A stretch of 64,000 nucleotides of DNA from Craterostigma plantagineum (taxonomy: Eukaryota; Streptophyta; Magnoliopsida; Lamiales; Linderniaceae). How positions within the stretch are numbered: position 1 is the first letter of the stretch; each line of letters opens with the position of its first letter. A program made the translations under genes and the position numbers. The notes beneath the pieces were generated by a model. That model searched no databases, was not told the DNA's origin, and saw nothing but the letters and a program-made list of their open reading frames with translations. Positions 46,301 through 56,936 of this stretch are shown here, in pieces. The stretch spans positions 29,001 to 93,000 of the forward strand of contig JAPQWV010001371.1 in the NCBI GenBank assembly GCA_027422505.1, given 5' to 3'.

Positions 46301-49300
46301 TATAAACACAAACGAATTGAATTTGATTTGCAACAAATGGTTCGTGTGTGACAAGCTCACTCAAGGAAATAACATCACCCACGTAATCCTTTGAGGCTCA
46401 TTGGCTTTGTTAATGGGATTCGACACTAGTAGAAAATATAGTATACGCCACGGCACTATGGGCGACGGCTACCAAAAAACGCGTCGCCCAAAATGGACGT
46501 GGTGGCATTATGGTTATTATTCTTAAGTTTCGGAGCTCATGGGCGACAGTTATGATAAAACATGCGTCGCCTATAATCCCACGTCAATATGGGCGATGGT
46601 CGGTTCGCAGAACGCGTCGCCTATAGGTTTAATTTTTTTTATTTTCTTTGTTTACTCATGGGCGACGATTACGGGAAAAATTAGTAGTAACCATCGCCCA
46701 TAACCCTTTTATTAAGACCCCTTCATCCTCACTTCATCATTTCGACCGAGACCAAAACAAGAAAACCGAGCGCGGCTTCGTGGCGATTTTCCGGCGAAAT
46801 TGAACGTTTTCCGACCTATCCGAGCTTGGGAGCACGGTAAGAACTCCAGTATCAGTTTCCCTCTTCCTATTTTGCGGTGGCTTAAGTAGTTCGAATTTGG
46901 GGTTTTTTTCTAAATATTAGGTTTCGAATTTTTGAGTTTTTGGAGCTTGATTTGTGCGATTTCATAGCTTATGGTTGTTTTATAATTGATTTAAGGTTGA
47001 TATTGAAATTGATCTTTGTGGAAATTAGGTTTTTGGGTGAAGTTTGGACAAGTTGGAATTTTTTGTTGTAAATTGGCCGCGGCCTCTCCCCTCTCGGCGA
47101 AATTTTCCGGCGACGTCGACTCTTTTCCGAGGATTCTGGGCAACTAAAACACGGTAAGCCCTTGTTTTTTAGTGAAGTTTGGAGAATTTGGGAATTTTGG
47201 TTGAATTCGTCGAAAATCGAATTTTTCATATTTCTTTAATTCGATAAGAGAATAATTATGTGCATAATTTTGAGTCTGATATTCAGCTTATATTTTGCGA
47301 TGCGTAGTTTTGGGACGAATTTGGAGGATTTTGGTATCTTGTCGACTTTTGGGCGATTTTTGGGTGATATACGTGCTTCGGACTGCTATACGTAAGTTTT
47401 CAAATCCGTATTTGATTTATATGCCTTCGTCTTTGTGAATTTAAGTTTTTATTTAACCTTAAATAATCTCACATTTCTGAATGTAAATAACATTCAGAAA
47501 GGTAAAGTATTTTCACCGGCCGTACAACAGGAAGGTAACGTATTTCAATTGACAAATTGGATAATCTCAACGGAACAAGTATGGTTATAAACACAAACGA
47601 ATTGAATTTGATTTGCAACAAATGGTTCGTGTGTGACAAGCTCACTCAAGGAAATAACATCACCCACGTAATCCTTTGAGGCTCATTGGCTTTGTTAATG
47701 GGATTCGACACTAGTAGAAAATATAGTATACGCCACGGCACTATGGGCGACGGCTACCAAAAACGCGTCGCCCAAAATGGACGTGGTGGCATTATGGTTA
47801 TTATTCTTAAGTTTCGGAGCTCATGGGCGACAGTTATGATAAAACATGCGTCGCCTATAATCCCACGTCAATATGGGCGACGGTCGGTTCGCAGAACGCG
47901 TCGCCTATAGGTTTAATTTTTTTTATTTTCTTTGTTTACTCATGGGCGACGGTTACGGGAAAAATTAGTAGTAACCGTCGCCCATAACCCTTTTATTAAG
48001 ACCCCTTCATCCTCACTTCATCATTTCGACCGAGACCAAAACAAGAAAACCGAGCGCGACTTCGTGGCGATTTTCCGGCGAAATTGAACGTTTTCCGACC
48101 TATCCGAGCTTGGGGAGCACGGTAAGAACTCCATTATCAGTTTCCCTCTTCCTATTTTGCGGTGGCTTAAGTAGTTCGAATTTGGGGTTTTTTTCTAAAT
48201 ATTAGGTTTCGAATTTTGAGTTTTGGAGCATGATTTGTGCGATTTCATAGCTTATGGTTGTTTTATAATTGATTTAAGGTTGATATTGAAATTGATCTTT
48301 GTGGAAATTAGGTTTTTGGGTGAAGTTTGGACAAGTTGGAATTTTTTGTTGTAAATTGCCGCGACCTCTCCCCTCTCGGCGAAATTTTCCGGCGACGTCG
48401 ACTCTTTTCCGAGGATTCTGGGCAACTAAAACACGGTAAGCCCTTGTTTTTTAGTGAAGTTTGGAGAATTTGGGAATTTTGGTTGAATTCGTCGAAAATC
48501 GAATTTTTCATATTTCTTTAATTCGATTAGAGAATAATTATGTGCATAATTTTGAGTCTGATATTCAGCTTATATTTTGCGATGCGTAGTTTTGGGACGA
48601 ATTGGAGGATTTTGGTATCTTGTCGACTTTTGGGCGATTTTGGGTGATATACGTGCTTCGGACTGCTATACGTAAGTTTTCAAATCCGTATTTGATTTAT
48701 ATGCCTTCGTCTTTGTGAATTTAAGTTTTTATTTAACCTTAAATAATCTCACATTTCTGAATGTAAATAACATTCAGAAAGGTAAAGTATTTTCACCGCC
48801 GTACAACAGGAAGGTAACGTATTTCAATTGACAAATTGGATAATCTCAACGGAACAAGTATGGTTATAAACACAAACGAATTGAATTTGATTTGCAACAA
48901 ATGGTTCGTGTGTGACAAGCTCACTCAAGGAAATAACATCACCCACGTAATCCTTTGAGGCTCATTGGCTTTGTTAATGGGATTCGACACTAGTAGAAAA
49001 TATAGTATACGCCACGGCACTATGGGCGACGGCTACCAAAAACGCGTCGCCCAAAATGGACGTGGTGGCATTATGGTTATTATTCTTAAGTTTCGGAGCT
49101 CATGGGCGACAGTTATGATAAAACATGCGTCGCCTATAATCCCACGTCAATATGGGCGACGGTCGGTTCGCAGAACGCGTCGCCTATAGGTTTAATTTTT
49201 TTATTTTCTTTGTTTACTCATGGGCGACGGTTACGGGAAAAATTAGTAGTAACCGTCGCCCATAACCCTTTTATTAAGACCCCTTCATCCTCACTTCATC

Positions 49301-51509
49301 ATTTCGACCGAGACCAAAACAAGAAAACCGAGCGCGGCTTCGTGGCGATTTTCCGGCGAAATTGAACGTTTTCCGACCTATCCGAGCTTGGGGAGCACGG
49401 TAAGAACTCCATTATCAGTTTCCCTCTTCCTATTTTGCGGTGGCTTAAGTAGTTCGAATTTGGGGTTTTTTTCTAAATATTAGGTTTCGAATTTTTGAGT
49501 TTTTGGAGCATGATTTGTGCGATTTCATAGCTTATGGTTGTTTTATAATTGATTTAAGGTTGATATTGAAATTGATCTTTGTGGAAATTAGGTTTTTGGG
49601 TGAAGTTTGGACAAGTTGGAATTTTTTGTTGTAAATTGGCCGCGACCTCTCCCCTCTCGGCGAAATTTTCCGGCGACGTCGACTCTTTTCCGAGGATTCT
49701 GGGCTACTAAAACACGGTAAGCCCTTGTTTTTTAGTGAAGTTTGGAGAATTTGGGAATTTTGGTTGAATTCGTCGAAAATCGAATTTTTCATATTCTTTA
49801 ATTCGATAAGAGAATAATTATGTGCATAATTTTGAGTCTGATATTGAGCTTATATTTTGCGATGCGTAGTTTTGGGACGAATTTGGAGGATTTTGGTATC
49901 TTGTCGACTTTTGGGCGATTTTTGGGTGATAGGTGCTTCGGACAGCTATACGTAAGTTTTCAAATCCGTATTTGATTTATATGCCTTCGTCTTTGTGAAT
50001 TTAAGTTTTTATTTAACCTTAAATAATCTCACATTTCTGAATGTAAATAACATTCAGAAAGGTAAAGTATTTTCACCGGCCGTACAACAGGAAGGTAAAG
50101 TATTTCAATTGACAAATTGGATAATCTCAACGGAACAAGTATGGTTATAAACACAACCGAATTGAATTTGATTTGCAACAAATGGTTCGTGTGTGACAAG
50201 CTCACTCAAGGAAATAACATCACCCACGTAATCCTTTGAGGCTCATTGGCTTTGTTAATGGGATTCGACACTAGTAGAAAATATAGTATACGCCACGGCA
50301 CTATGGGCGACGGCTACCAAAAACGCGTCGCCCAAAATGGACATGGTGGCATTATGGTTATTATTCTTAAGTTTCGGAGCTCATGGGCGACAGTTATGAT
50401 AAAACATGCGTCGCCTATAATCCCACGTCAATATGGCGACGGTCGGTTCGCAGAACGCGTCGCCTATAGGTTTAATTTTTTTTTATTTTCTTTGTTTACT
50501 CATGGGCGACGGATACGGGAAAAATTAGTAGTAACCGTCGCCCATAACCCTTTTATTAAGACCCCTTCATCCTCACTTCATCATTTCGACCGAGACCAAA
50601 ACAAGAAAACCGAGCGCGGCTTCGTGGCGATTTTCCGGCGAAATTGAACGTTTTCCGACCTATCCGAGCTTGGGGAGCACGGTAAGAACTCCATTATCAG
50701 TTTCCCTCTTCCTATTTTGCGGTGGCTTAAGTAGTTCGAATTTGGGGTTTTTTCTAAATATTAGGTTTCGAATTTTTGAGTTTTTGGAGCTTGATTTGTG
50801 CGATTTCATAGCTTATGGTTGTTTTATAATTGATTTAAGGTTGATATTGAACTTGATCTTTGTGGAAATTAGGTTTTTGGGTGAAGTTTGGACAAGTTGG
50901 AATTTTTTGTTGTAAATTGGCTGCGGCCTCTCCCCTCTCGGCGAAATTTTCCGGCGACGTCGACTCTTTTCCGAGGATTCTGGGCTACTAAAACACGGTA
51001 AGCCCTTGTTTTTGAGTGAAGTTTTGAGAATTTGGGAATTTTGGTTGACTTCGTCGAAAATCGAATTTTTCATATTTCTTTAATTCGATAAGAGAATAAT
51101 TATGTGCATAATTTTGAGTCTGATATTGAGCTTATATTTTGCGATGCGTAGTTTTGGGACGAATTTGGAGGATTTTGGTATCTTGTCGACTTTTGGGCGA
51201 TTTTTGTGTGATATTCGTGCTTCGGACAGCTATACGTAAGTTTTCAAATCCGTATTTGATTTAAGGTTTTCTCATCCGATTGGGACCGTTCTTAAACGCC
51301 CACTGTCGCTTTAGGATGTAAATGTGTGTTTGAGCGTCGATGTTGATGACAAATTTGGTTAAATTTCCCTTAAATGTTCTCCGGGTAGACATATGGATTG
51401 GATGTATATCCTTTTCATATATTTTTCGTCTACTTGGAGAACTGTGGGAAAATGCTGCCGAATTTTTTTCAACATAGAAGCTCAAAGACACATTTACAAC
51501 GGCTGAGTA

Positions 51510-51923
51510 TGCGAAGGGTGTTGACGAATTTATGAGATGTGCGGAACAGAATCGTAGGAAAAAAGGCAATCAAAGATTTCGTGCCCGTGTCGTAATTGCA
51601 ATAACATGAACTGGTGGAATAGTGATGTTGTGAAGGAACATTTGCTAATAGCCGGTTTTAAATCTGGGTATACGAATTGGATATGGCATGGTGAAGCCAT
51701 CGTAGATGTAGCTAGTTCTGCGGGTGTCGGAACTAGTACAAGGGAACCACTAGATTTGAAGGACGGTGGGGTAGCTGAACGTTCTTTGGACGACGATAAT
51801 GATCGTATCGAGGACATGCTGCGTGATGTCCAAGAGCATTTGACATATGAATTTTCAGTGTTATTTATGTTAAATTATTACCACTATTCGATATTGAATC
51901 ACATGAAAATCTTTCTAAATTAG
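51510..51923 (+). pseudogene. CACTA transposase-associated domain remnant
   Basis: The frame beginning GVDEFMRCAEQNRRKK (about 51517) shifts near 51570 into CPCRNCNNMNWWNSDVV, continuing HLLIAGFKSGYTNWIWHGE. The Cys-x-Cys-x2-Cys, HL-x3-GF, YT-x-W and HGE pattern is that of the transposase-associated domain (PF13963) found at the N-terminus of plant CACTA transposases. After an acidic segment (DDDNDRIEDMLRD) the protein ends near 51860. The catalytic region is missing. Present only in the terminal copy, not in the satellite units. Confidence 0.75.
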
Positions 51924-52203
51924 TGCCCACGACAACCAAACGAGAGCGACTTCTGTGGATTTTACGTCATGAGATACATGTACGATATTGTCTGCAATCG
52001 TATCAGCAGAAATGATACATCAAACTTGCCAACGGTATGAACTTTAAAACCATCAGCTTCTTTAAGTTTCAAGTTTAATATGTTTATTTAGTATGTTTTA
52101 ACATTATCCGGTTTTATAGATACTAGAGCACTCCTCTTACGACGCCGAAAAGCTCAATGAAGTACGTGAATTGTGGGCGGAGCATTTTATAGGCAATCGT
52201 TGA
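51922..52203 (+). pseudogene. Ulp1-like (C48) protease C-terminal remnant in CACTA-2
   Basis: 51924-52034 reads CPRQPNESDFCGFYVMRYMY followed by DIVCNRISRNDTSNLPT. The Gln (51933-51935) and Cys (51954-51956) fit the oxyanion Gln and catalytic Cys of Ulp1/SENP-type peptidases in the 'Q-x(n)-D-x-CG-x-YV-x-RYM' context common in plant transposon-borne Ulp1 genes. A GT-AG intron of 85 nt (52035-52119) restores the frame into ILEHSSYDAEKLNEVRELWA and a TGA at 52201. The His and Asp of the triad and all upstream exons are missing. The segment before 51924 has an AG acceptor. Confidence 0.7.
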
Positions 52204-52404
52204 TGTAGGTTAGACGACTTTTACGTTATGTTTGTTTTTATGTTACGAGGATTTGTTGGACTATGATGTAGATATTGATTTTAATTACAATTATTAGTAA
52301 TTTAATGAATGTTGGTGCTATTTTGCGTTGCATTGTTGATTTTGGAATTGATTTTGGGTTGCATTGTTGGGCATAAACAAAAACAGAAAAAACCAAAAAA
52401 AAAT

Positions 52405-52773
52405 AGTAACACAGGCGACGGTTTCTAGCGGAGCAACCGTCGCCCAAGATAAGCTGGGAAAAATGAAATAAATAAATAAGATCATGGGCGACGTATTCTG
52501 GGAAAGAATGAGTCGCCCATGAGTGAAAAAGATCATGGGCGACGGATTCTTCCCCAGAAACCGTCGCCCATGATAAGCAGGAAAAATAAAAAAATTAAGA
52601 TCATGGGCGACGCATTCTGGGGAAGAATCCGTCGCCCATGATGTGTCTTCAGCGACGCTTGTTTGTCTGTCGCCCAAAATTTTGCGCATGGGCGACGTTG
52701 CTCTGGGCGACGCCTACAAACCGTCGCCCATGAGCCCTAACATGCGTCGCCCATGAGCATTTCTGTACTAGTG
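52405..52773. repeat. CACTA-2 right subterminal hairpin repeats and TIR
   Basis: Several ATGGGCGACG ... CGTCGCCCAT inverted pairs follow each other (from about 52411, 52484, 52534, 52603), each a short hairpin with a 15-25 nt loop, then further direct and inverted GGGCGACG sites up to the TIR. This mirrors the left end, where four such hairpins occur within about 210 bp. Confidence 0.85.
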
Positions 52774-52776
52774 CGA

Positions 52777-53645
52777 GTTTAGTTTCCTAAGTAATGTGGG
52801 ATTCCAACCCTCTAACACTTAGCTAAGAAAAGAAGGTTCTAATAATTTATCATGCCTGATGTGGCACGGAAATTAGGCAGACTTAATAATAAAATTAACG
52901 GGAATAATTAGATTAATGTGATTATTAGAAAGACTTAGGGAGCTACCAACAGGAAATAAGGGTTTTAGGGACATATCTTAGGGAACTAACGCCCGTATTA
53001 GGGAAGTGTTTTGGGACCTATTATGCTAAACAGGTACCGAGAAGCGTCAGGAAGCTTTATTGAAGAATCGGGAGATTAGGAAGATATTCTGGTGGCCATG
53101 TGGCTGCTGAAGATTGGGCCGCATCACTGTAGAAAGCTGTCTGTAAGCTGTCAACTCCTGCAGAAGGCTGTCTCTGGCAGACGGCCTGTCAGACTGTGCA
53201 TTTTAGGTGACGGGACATAATACGTCCCATCTACCGGGAATTCTGGGACGTAAGCCAGAGTAGCTGTTGGAAGCTCCTATACAAAGGGAACTTCGCCACT
53301 TCAACAATTCATTCACATTTAACACATTAAATACTTAAGAAAACTCTCGTTCTTGAGAAAAAAACGTGAGGAATAAGGTTTGAGTGTGTAAATCATTAAA
53401 GTATAGTGAAAAACAGTTGCAGAGCGCCCTTGGACGTAGAATCCGTAAGGATTCGAACCACGTACATATTGTGTTCTTTCGTTTACGTCCAAAAACACGT
53501 CCCCAACACGTCCCAAACACATCCCTTTCAGTTCCCTTTCAAACAAGCACCTTACGCACATAAATCTTTGTGATAATCGATTCTACCGCTATATAAATTT
53601 CCCGAACCACATATAAATCTCTTTCATTGGGATAGCCCCATATCA
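52777..53645 (+). repeat. Probable 5' LTR region of a Tat-like Gypsy element
   Basis: Non-coding DNA between CACTA-2 and a PBS-like site. It ends CCCCATATCA just before the PBS, and contains 'gctgtct(g/c)...' short repeats (53130-53200) and an AT-rich transcribed-looking stretch (53300-53400). The LTR start is not identified; CACTA-2 may have landed in it. Confidence 0.45.
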
Positions 53646-53647
53646 AA

Positions 53648-53665
53648 TGGCGACGTCTGTGGGAA
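53648..53665 (+). other. Gypsy primer-binding site-like sequence
   Basis: TGGCGACGTCTGTGGGAA, two bases after the inferred LTR end, resembles the TGGCGCCGTCTGTGGGAA junction of Tat/Ogre-type Gypsy elements, with one mismatch. Confidence 0.65.
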
Positions 53666-53685
53666 ATCCAAAGTTGAAGGCGTGA

Positions 53686-54590
53686 GTGATTTTGCCTATA
53701 TCGTGCGAAGCTGTGCTTGACGTTTATTCTTTCTTCTTTTTTTTCTTTATTTTTGCTGGGACAAAACGAAACATGCGGAGGGGAGGAGGACCTCCAGAAA
53801 CTGCCAAACGTGTTGAGGAACGGCCAGGACTTGAAAGCCGACCCGAAGTGACGAGGAAGAGTAGGTCGGTACAGACAAGTCAGAAAGGTCTCAGGACACC
53901 CAAGCGGACCTCCACGAATTTCACCAGTGAGCCACCCAAAAATGCGAAGGGAGCTGGGAGCTCCAGAAGAACGAAAAGAGCTGAGCCATGCTTGGGAAAA
54001 GGAAAGATACTTGCGCCGAAAAGGAGAGGGAACTTCGAGACCAACTCATCGACCTCAAACGGGTTGTGTCCGGAATTCCGATGAAACATGCGAACATGGG
54101 GAGTTAAGCTCCCCAAAGCCTTATACTATTAAGTCCCTAGGAAAAGCAAGTCCTCACGCAAAGACGGAGGGAGATGTAAAAACCATGGACGAGGAAAGCC
54201 GTTGCCACGGCCTCACCAAAGGGAACCTCGGGGATCTCCGCCAAGGATCCCATGGAGATCACACCACTACGCAAATCCAGAAGAGATCTTGACATTAGCC
54301 GGGAGACACCCATGATGAAAAGGCTCTTAGCCGGAACTCCAGGGCCCTCTGAATCCCATTCTTTATATTATCAATATCATAATAAATACATGCATCGCAC
54401 TAATAACTGCTATCATTTGAAGGATGAAATTAAAGACCCATCCTATCGGGACGTCTAAGGAAGTTCGTTGAGCATGGCCTCGACCAAGGTCGGAAGGTAG
54501 CCGAGAAGGAGTCCGGGGGATCTGTGCCGAATAAAGGCAGACAATCCACGGCTCCTCCAGATAGGGACCAGTTCCATTTAAGTCTCGTAT
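53686..54590 (+). pseudogene. Tat-like Gypsy gag relic
   Basis: A charged, Arg/Lys-rich protein over 53686-54290, spread across at least two frames, then at 54252-54458 the segment SLYYQYHNKYMHRTNNCYHL followed by KDEI. It resembles the 'YCxxHxxxGHxTxxCxxLKxEIE' knuckle block near the gag end of Tat-type Gypsy elements, although the first Cys and the His are replaced. Similarity continues out of frame through RKFVEHGLDQG to about 54590. The capsid core is missing, so it is heavily deleted. No pol follows. Confidence 0.6.
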
Positions 54591-56336
54591 CCTTATCATA
54601 GTAGGAGCTACATGTAAAGGTGATTCCAACTTCCAATAGAGCCCGAAATAATCCACGTATGCAGTCAAAGATCCGAATCTCTACATTCGGTCCTAAGAGT
54701 CCAGCTTCGCGCAGGTAGGAAGACTCAATGTTCGGGACACAGCTCCGTGGTGGCGTATGAAGATCCATGGGGATTTAGAAGCCCAGCTCCGCCTGGTATT
54801 CAAAGGCCCAATTACTTGTAGGAACCTCTATGTCCAGCTTCGTACTGACACTCGAAGGTCCATGTTGGCTCGGGACCCTCAAGCTAGCTCTGTGCTGGTA
54901 TCAAGTCTTTTGACCCAAAGGACCCCCGGGTCTGCGGTTTGAATGACACCAATGACCTCCGGGTCGGCGGCGTGAATGACATCAACGACCTTGGGGTCTG
55001 CGACGTGATATGATGCCAAGGGTCGACGTACCTGTAGTGTACAGGACGCCAAAGATAATATATCTGCTAATGGTCTATACTAAATTCGCTATGGACATAG
55101 AGAGCATAGCGCAAATGTCACCTGAGGAGAAGGATGACGGTCCTTGCAACCGATGGCGGGAATTCACACTTGGCTTACGAATTACTAAGTGAGCTGGCGT
55201 TATAACCACGCACTTAAGCGAGCGGGCGCTATACCCACACATTTAAGCAAGCTGGAGCTACAACTATGCCACGATAATGATGTTCCCAGAAGCATCCGTC
55301 AGGTCCCGCAATGACGAAAGAAAAGAGCTAAGCAAAGCACAAAAATACGGACATGTTATACAGGAGAAATGGAACTCAGATGAAATATGCAAACATGGGG
55401 AGTTAAGCTCCCCGAGTCCTTACCATTACGTCCCGAAAGGAATTTTTACAGGCCATCACCATGGTGAAAAAAGGCAGAAAAGAGGTATATACAAATAGGA
55501 TGTCCCAGGGAGCTAGGAGCAATGCGCAGCAGGACATGGGGATCTCCGTTAAAGTGCAAGGGTCGAAGAGGAACTCCTCCATCAGGTCCCTGCCAGGTCC
55601 CTTCGAGATCCCAAGGACGACGGATGTAACAGCGACGATAAAACATAAGGAAAAAGGGCCCCAACGGAGACACATAAACATAGGGGAGTTAAGCCCCATA
55701 AGCAGGTCCTAAGATGTATGAATATGGAGAAGATAGAAATATAAGAGGTCCTGGATTGACGAATTGATAGACGACCTCCGGAACTGTAGATGTCCCAAGA
55801 TCCATAGGAGAGGCTAGAGGAACCTCCTCACGAACATCTCTGACCACAGGAATCGGGGGGAGCATGGGAGTGCAGCAGATGACTCAACCTTGGATGTGCC
55901 TTTTCAAAAACAGAGTAAGGATTTTTGAGTGGGTCCTGGTAAGACCTGCCATACGATTAGTTCTTCTTGTTGGTTCTCTGGCCGATACCATGCTCCTTTT
56001 CTCTTAATCCCTAGGGAGGTTTCAGAGATTATCGGTTTTTAAAAGTTCATAGTTGTGGAATTCGAACCAAGGCCGTGCTCCTCTTTTCGTTTCCCGATAT
56101 AAGACCGGATTATCGTTGGAGAAGTTCACTTGCGGTGCTCCTCTTTCCACCATTCTGACGAGCGTACGAGATTATTGATGGAGAAGTTCACAGCAAGATC
56201 AATGCCCCTCGTTTTATGATTTCGGAAAGATCTCGATAATTGGGAGGGCAGGTTCTTTTGGACTGCTTTTGTGCATTGAGCATTCATCGTGTTCATTTTC
56301 CACCTTCTTTTGTCATCTTTTCTTTTCTATTCTTCT
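54591..56336. other. Repeat-rich non-coding region after the Gypsy gag relic
   Basis: No gene. Visible structure: three copies of a ~45-bp repeat 'gaccnnngggtc(t/g)gcg...gaatgacatcaa' (about 54918-55015); a 35-bp repeat 'aagcgagcgggcgctatacccacacatt' (55190-55270); the palindrome GGGGAGTTAAGCTCCCC at about 54098 and 55396 with a variant at 55683; and a diverged ~80-bp tandem repeat 'gtgctcctctttnc...gagattatcg.tggagaagttcac' (55985-56190). These look like leader/UTR repeats of one or more decayed LTR elements. Confidence 0.55.
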
Positions 56337-56365
56337 TTTCTCCCCCTCTTTTTCTCGGTTGAATA
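56337..56365 (-). other. PPT-like polypurine tract of the B-family scrap
   Basis: On the minus strand: CGAGAAAAAGAGGGGGAGAA, about 580 bp downstream of the B-family pol stop. SIRE-like elements carry such tracts after pol (compare 31353-31515 in element A). No LTR follows at lower coordinates. Confidence 0.45.
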
Positions 56366-56936
56366 TCCCTCCGAAGATTGTGAACATCGATTGAAGGCTT
56401 GAACGGGATTCAAATGAAGAAAGGTAATCGGAGAAGACTCAAAGTGGATGACTAAAGGCTATGTCAAAGGATGGAAATTAACATATGGCCGAGTGAGGAA
56501 TTTCCTAAGTGCTCTTATCATTTCCTAACGATCTATCGCAACGCGAGTATGAGGCCACGAATCACTAGTTAAGACTTAGACTCGCTCGAGGATAAATTCG
56601 TAGAAAGAAATAAAAGGCTAGAATCCTCAGTTATGTAAAGTGGCTTTGTGTCTAGTGGAACAAACTAATGACTTTTTAGACACAAGAACGACTTAGACTG
56701 ACAAAATTAAGCAATAATCAGTCGCATGTCAGGGAAAATTATTTATGACTTAGATCAAAGCATCCTAAAAGATTTCTTCACCCCCGAATATAATAAGTAT
56801 ATGTATAATATTTTTGGATTTTTTTTATTATATATATATTTTTTATCTTTAAATTTTCACGCAAGATATAACAAATAAGTACAGAAACCACATAGAATAG
56901 AGCATATAAAAGCACTGAGGATCAGTAAAGCATAGA

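Larger units (their letters stand above)
22683..50268 (+). repeat. CACTA-derived macrosatellite, ~1.28-kb units, interrupted by Copia A
   Basis: Each unit has about 0.25 kb of non-transposon flank ('cacatttctgaa...' to 'gggattcga') followed by about 1 kb of the left end of CACTA-2, starting CACTAGTAGAAAATA. The CACTAG starts are at 22903, 37487, 38767, 40004, 41285, 42570, 43853, 45134, 46424, 47709, 48988 and 50269. Spacing is 1279-1290 bp, except 1237 where the unit starting at 38767 lost about 48 bp. The first unit lacks about 52 bp near 22977 and is split by Copia A (23967-37311). The copy at 50269 runs on into the rest of CACTA-2. Short ORFs recurring in every unit (74, 86 and 87 aa) are by-products of this repetition. 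Confidence 0.95.
50269..52773. mobile_element. CACTA-2 transposon, both ends present (2.5 kb)
   Basis: Left end CACTAGTAGAAAATA at 50269. Right end ...TTTCTGTACTAGTG at 52773, the inverted form of CACTAGTACAGAAA. The 3-bp target duplication CGA is present on both sides (50266-50268 and 52774-52776). Its first 990 bp equal the transposon part of the satellite units, and divergence begins at about 51262. Inside are scraps of a transposase-associated domain and a Ulp1-like protease, so it is an internally deleted derivative of a larger autonomous element. Both subterminal regions carry GGGCGACGG inverted repeats. Confidence 0.9.

Noticed and set aside
22683..50268. CRISPR-like or centromeric satellite interpretation of the array
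   Set aside because: Units are 1.28 kb and transposon-derived; there are no short direct repeats with unique spacers, and the unit is far from the usual centromeric monomer size.
37464..50647. Plus-strand 64-133 aa ORFs starting M(A/D)LLMGFDTSRKYS in the units
   Set aside because: They cross the flank/CACTA junction and the hairpin repeats, so they cannot be an ancestral gene; length changes with single-base indels.
38027..51073. An 86-aa minus-strand ORF (MKNSIFDEFNQNSQ...) conserved in nearly every satellite unit
   Set aside because: Conservation is explained by recent tandem duplication of the DNA. It is antisense to the leader, has no known motif, and its length varies with simple indels (78, 67 aa).
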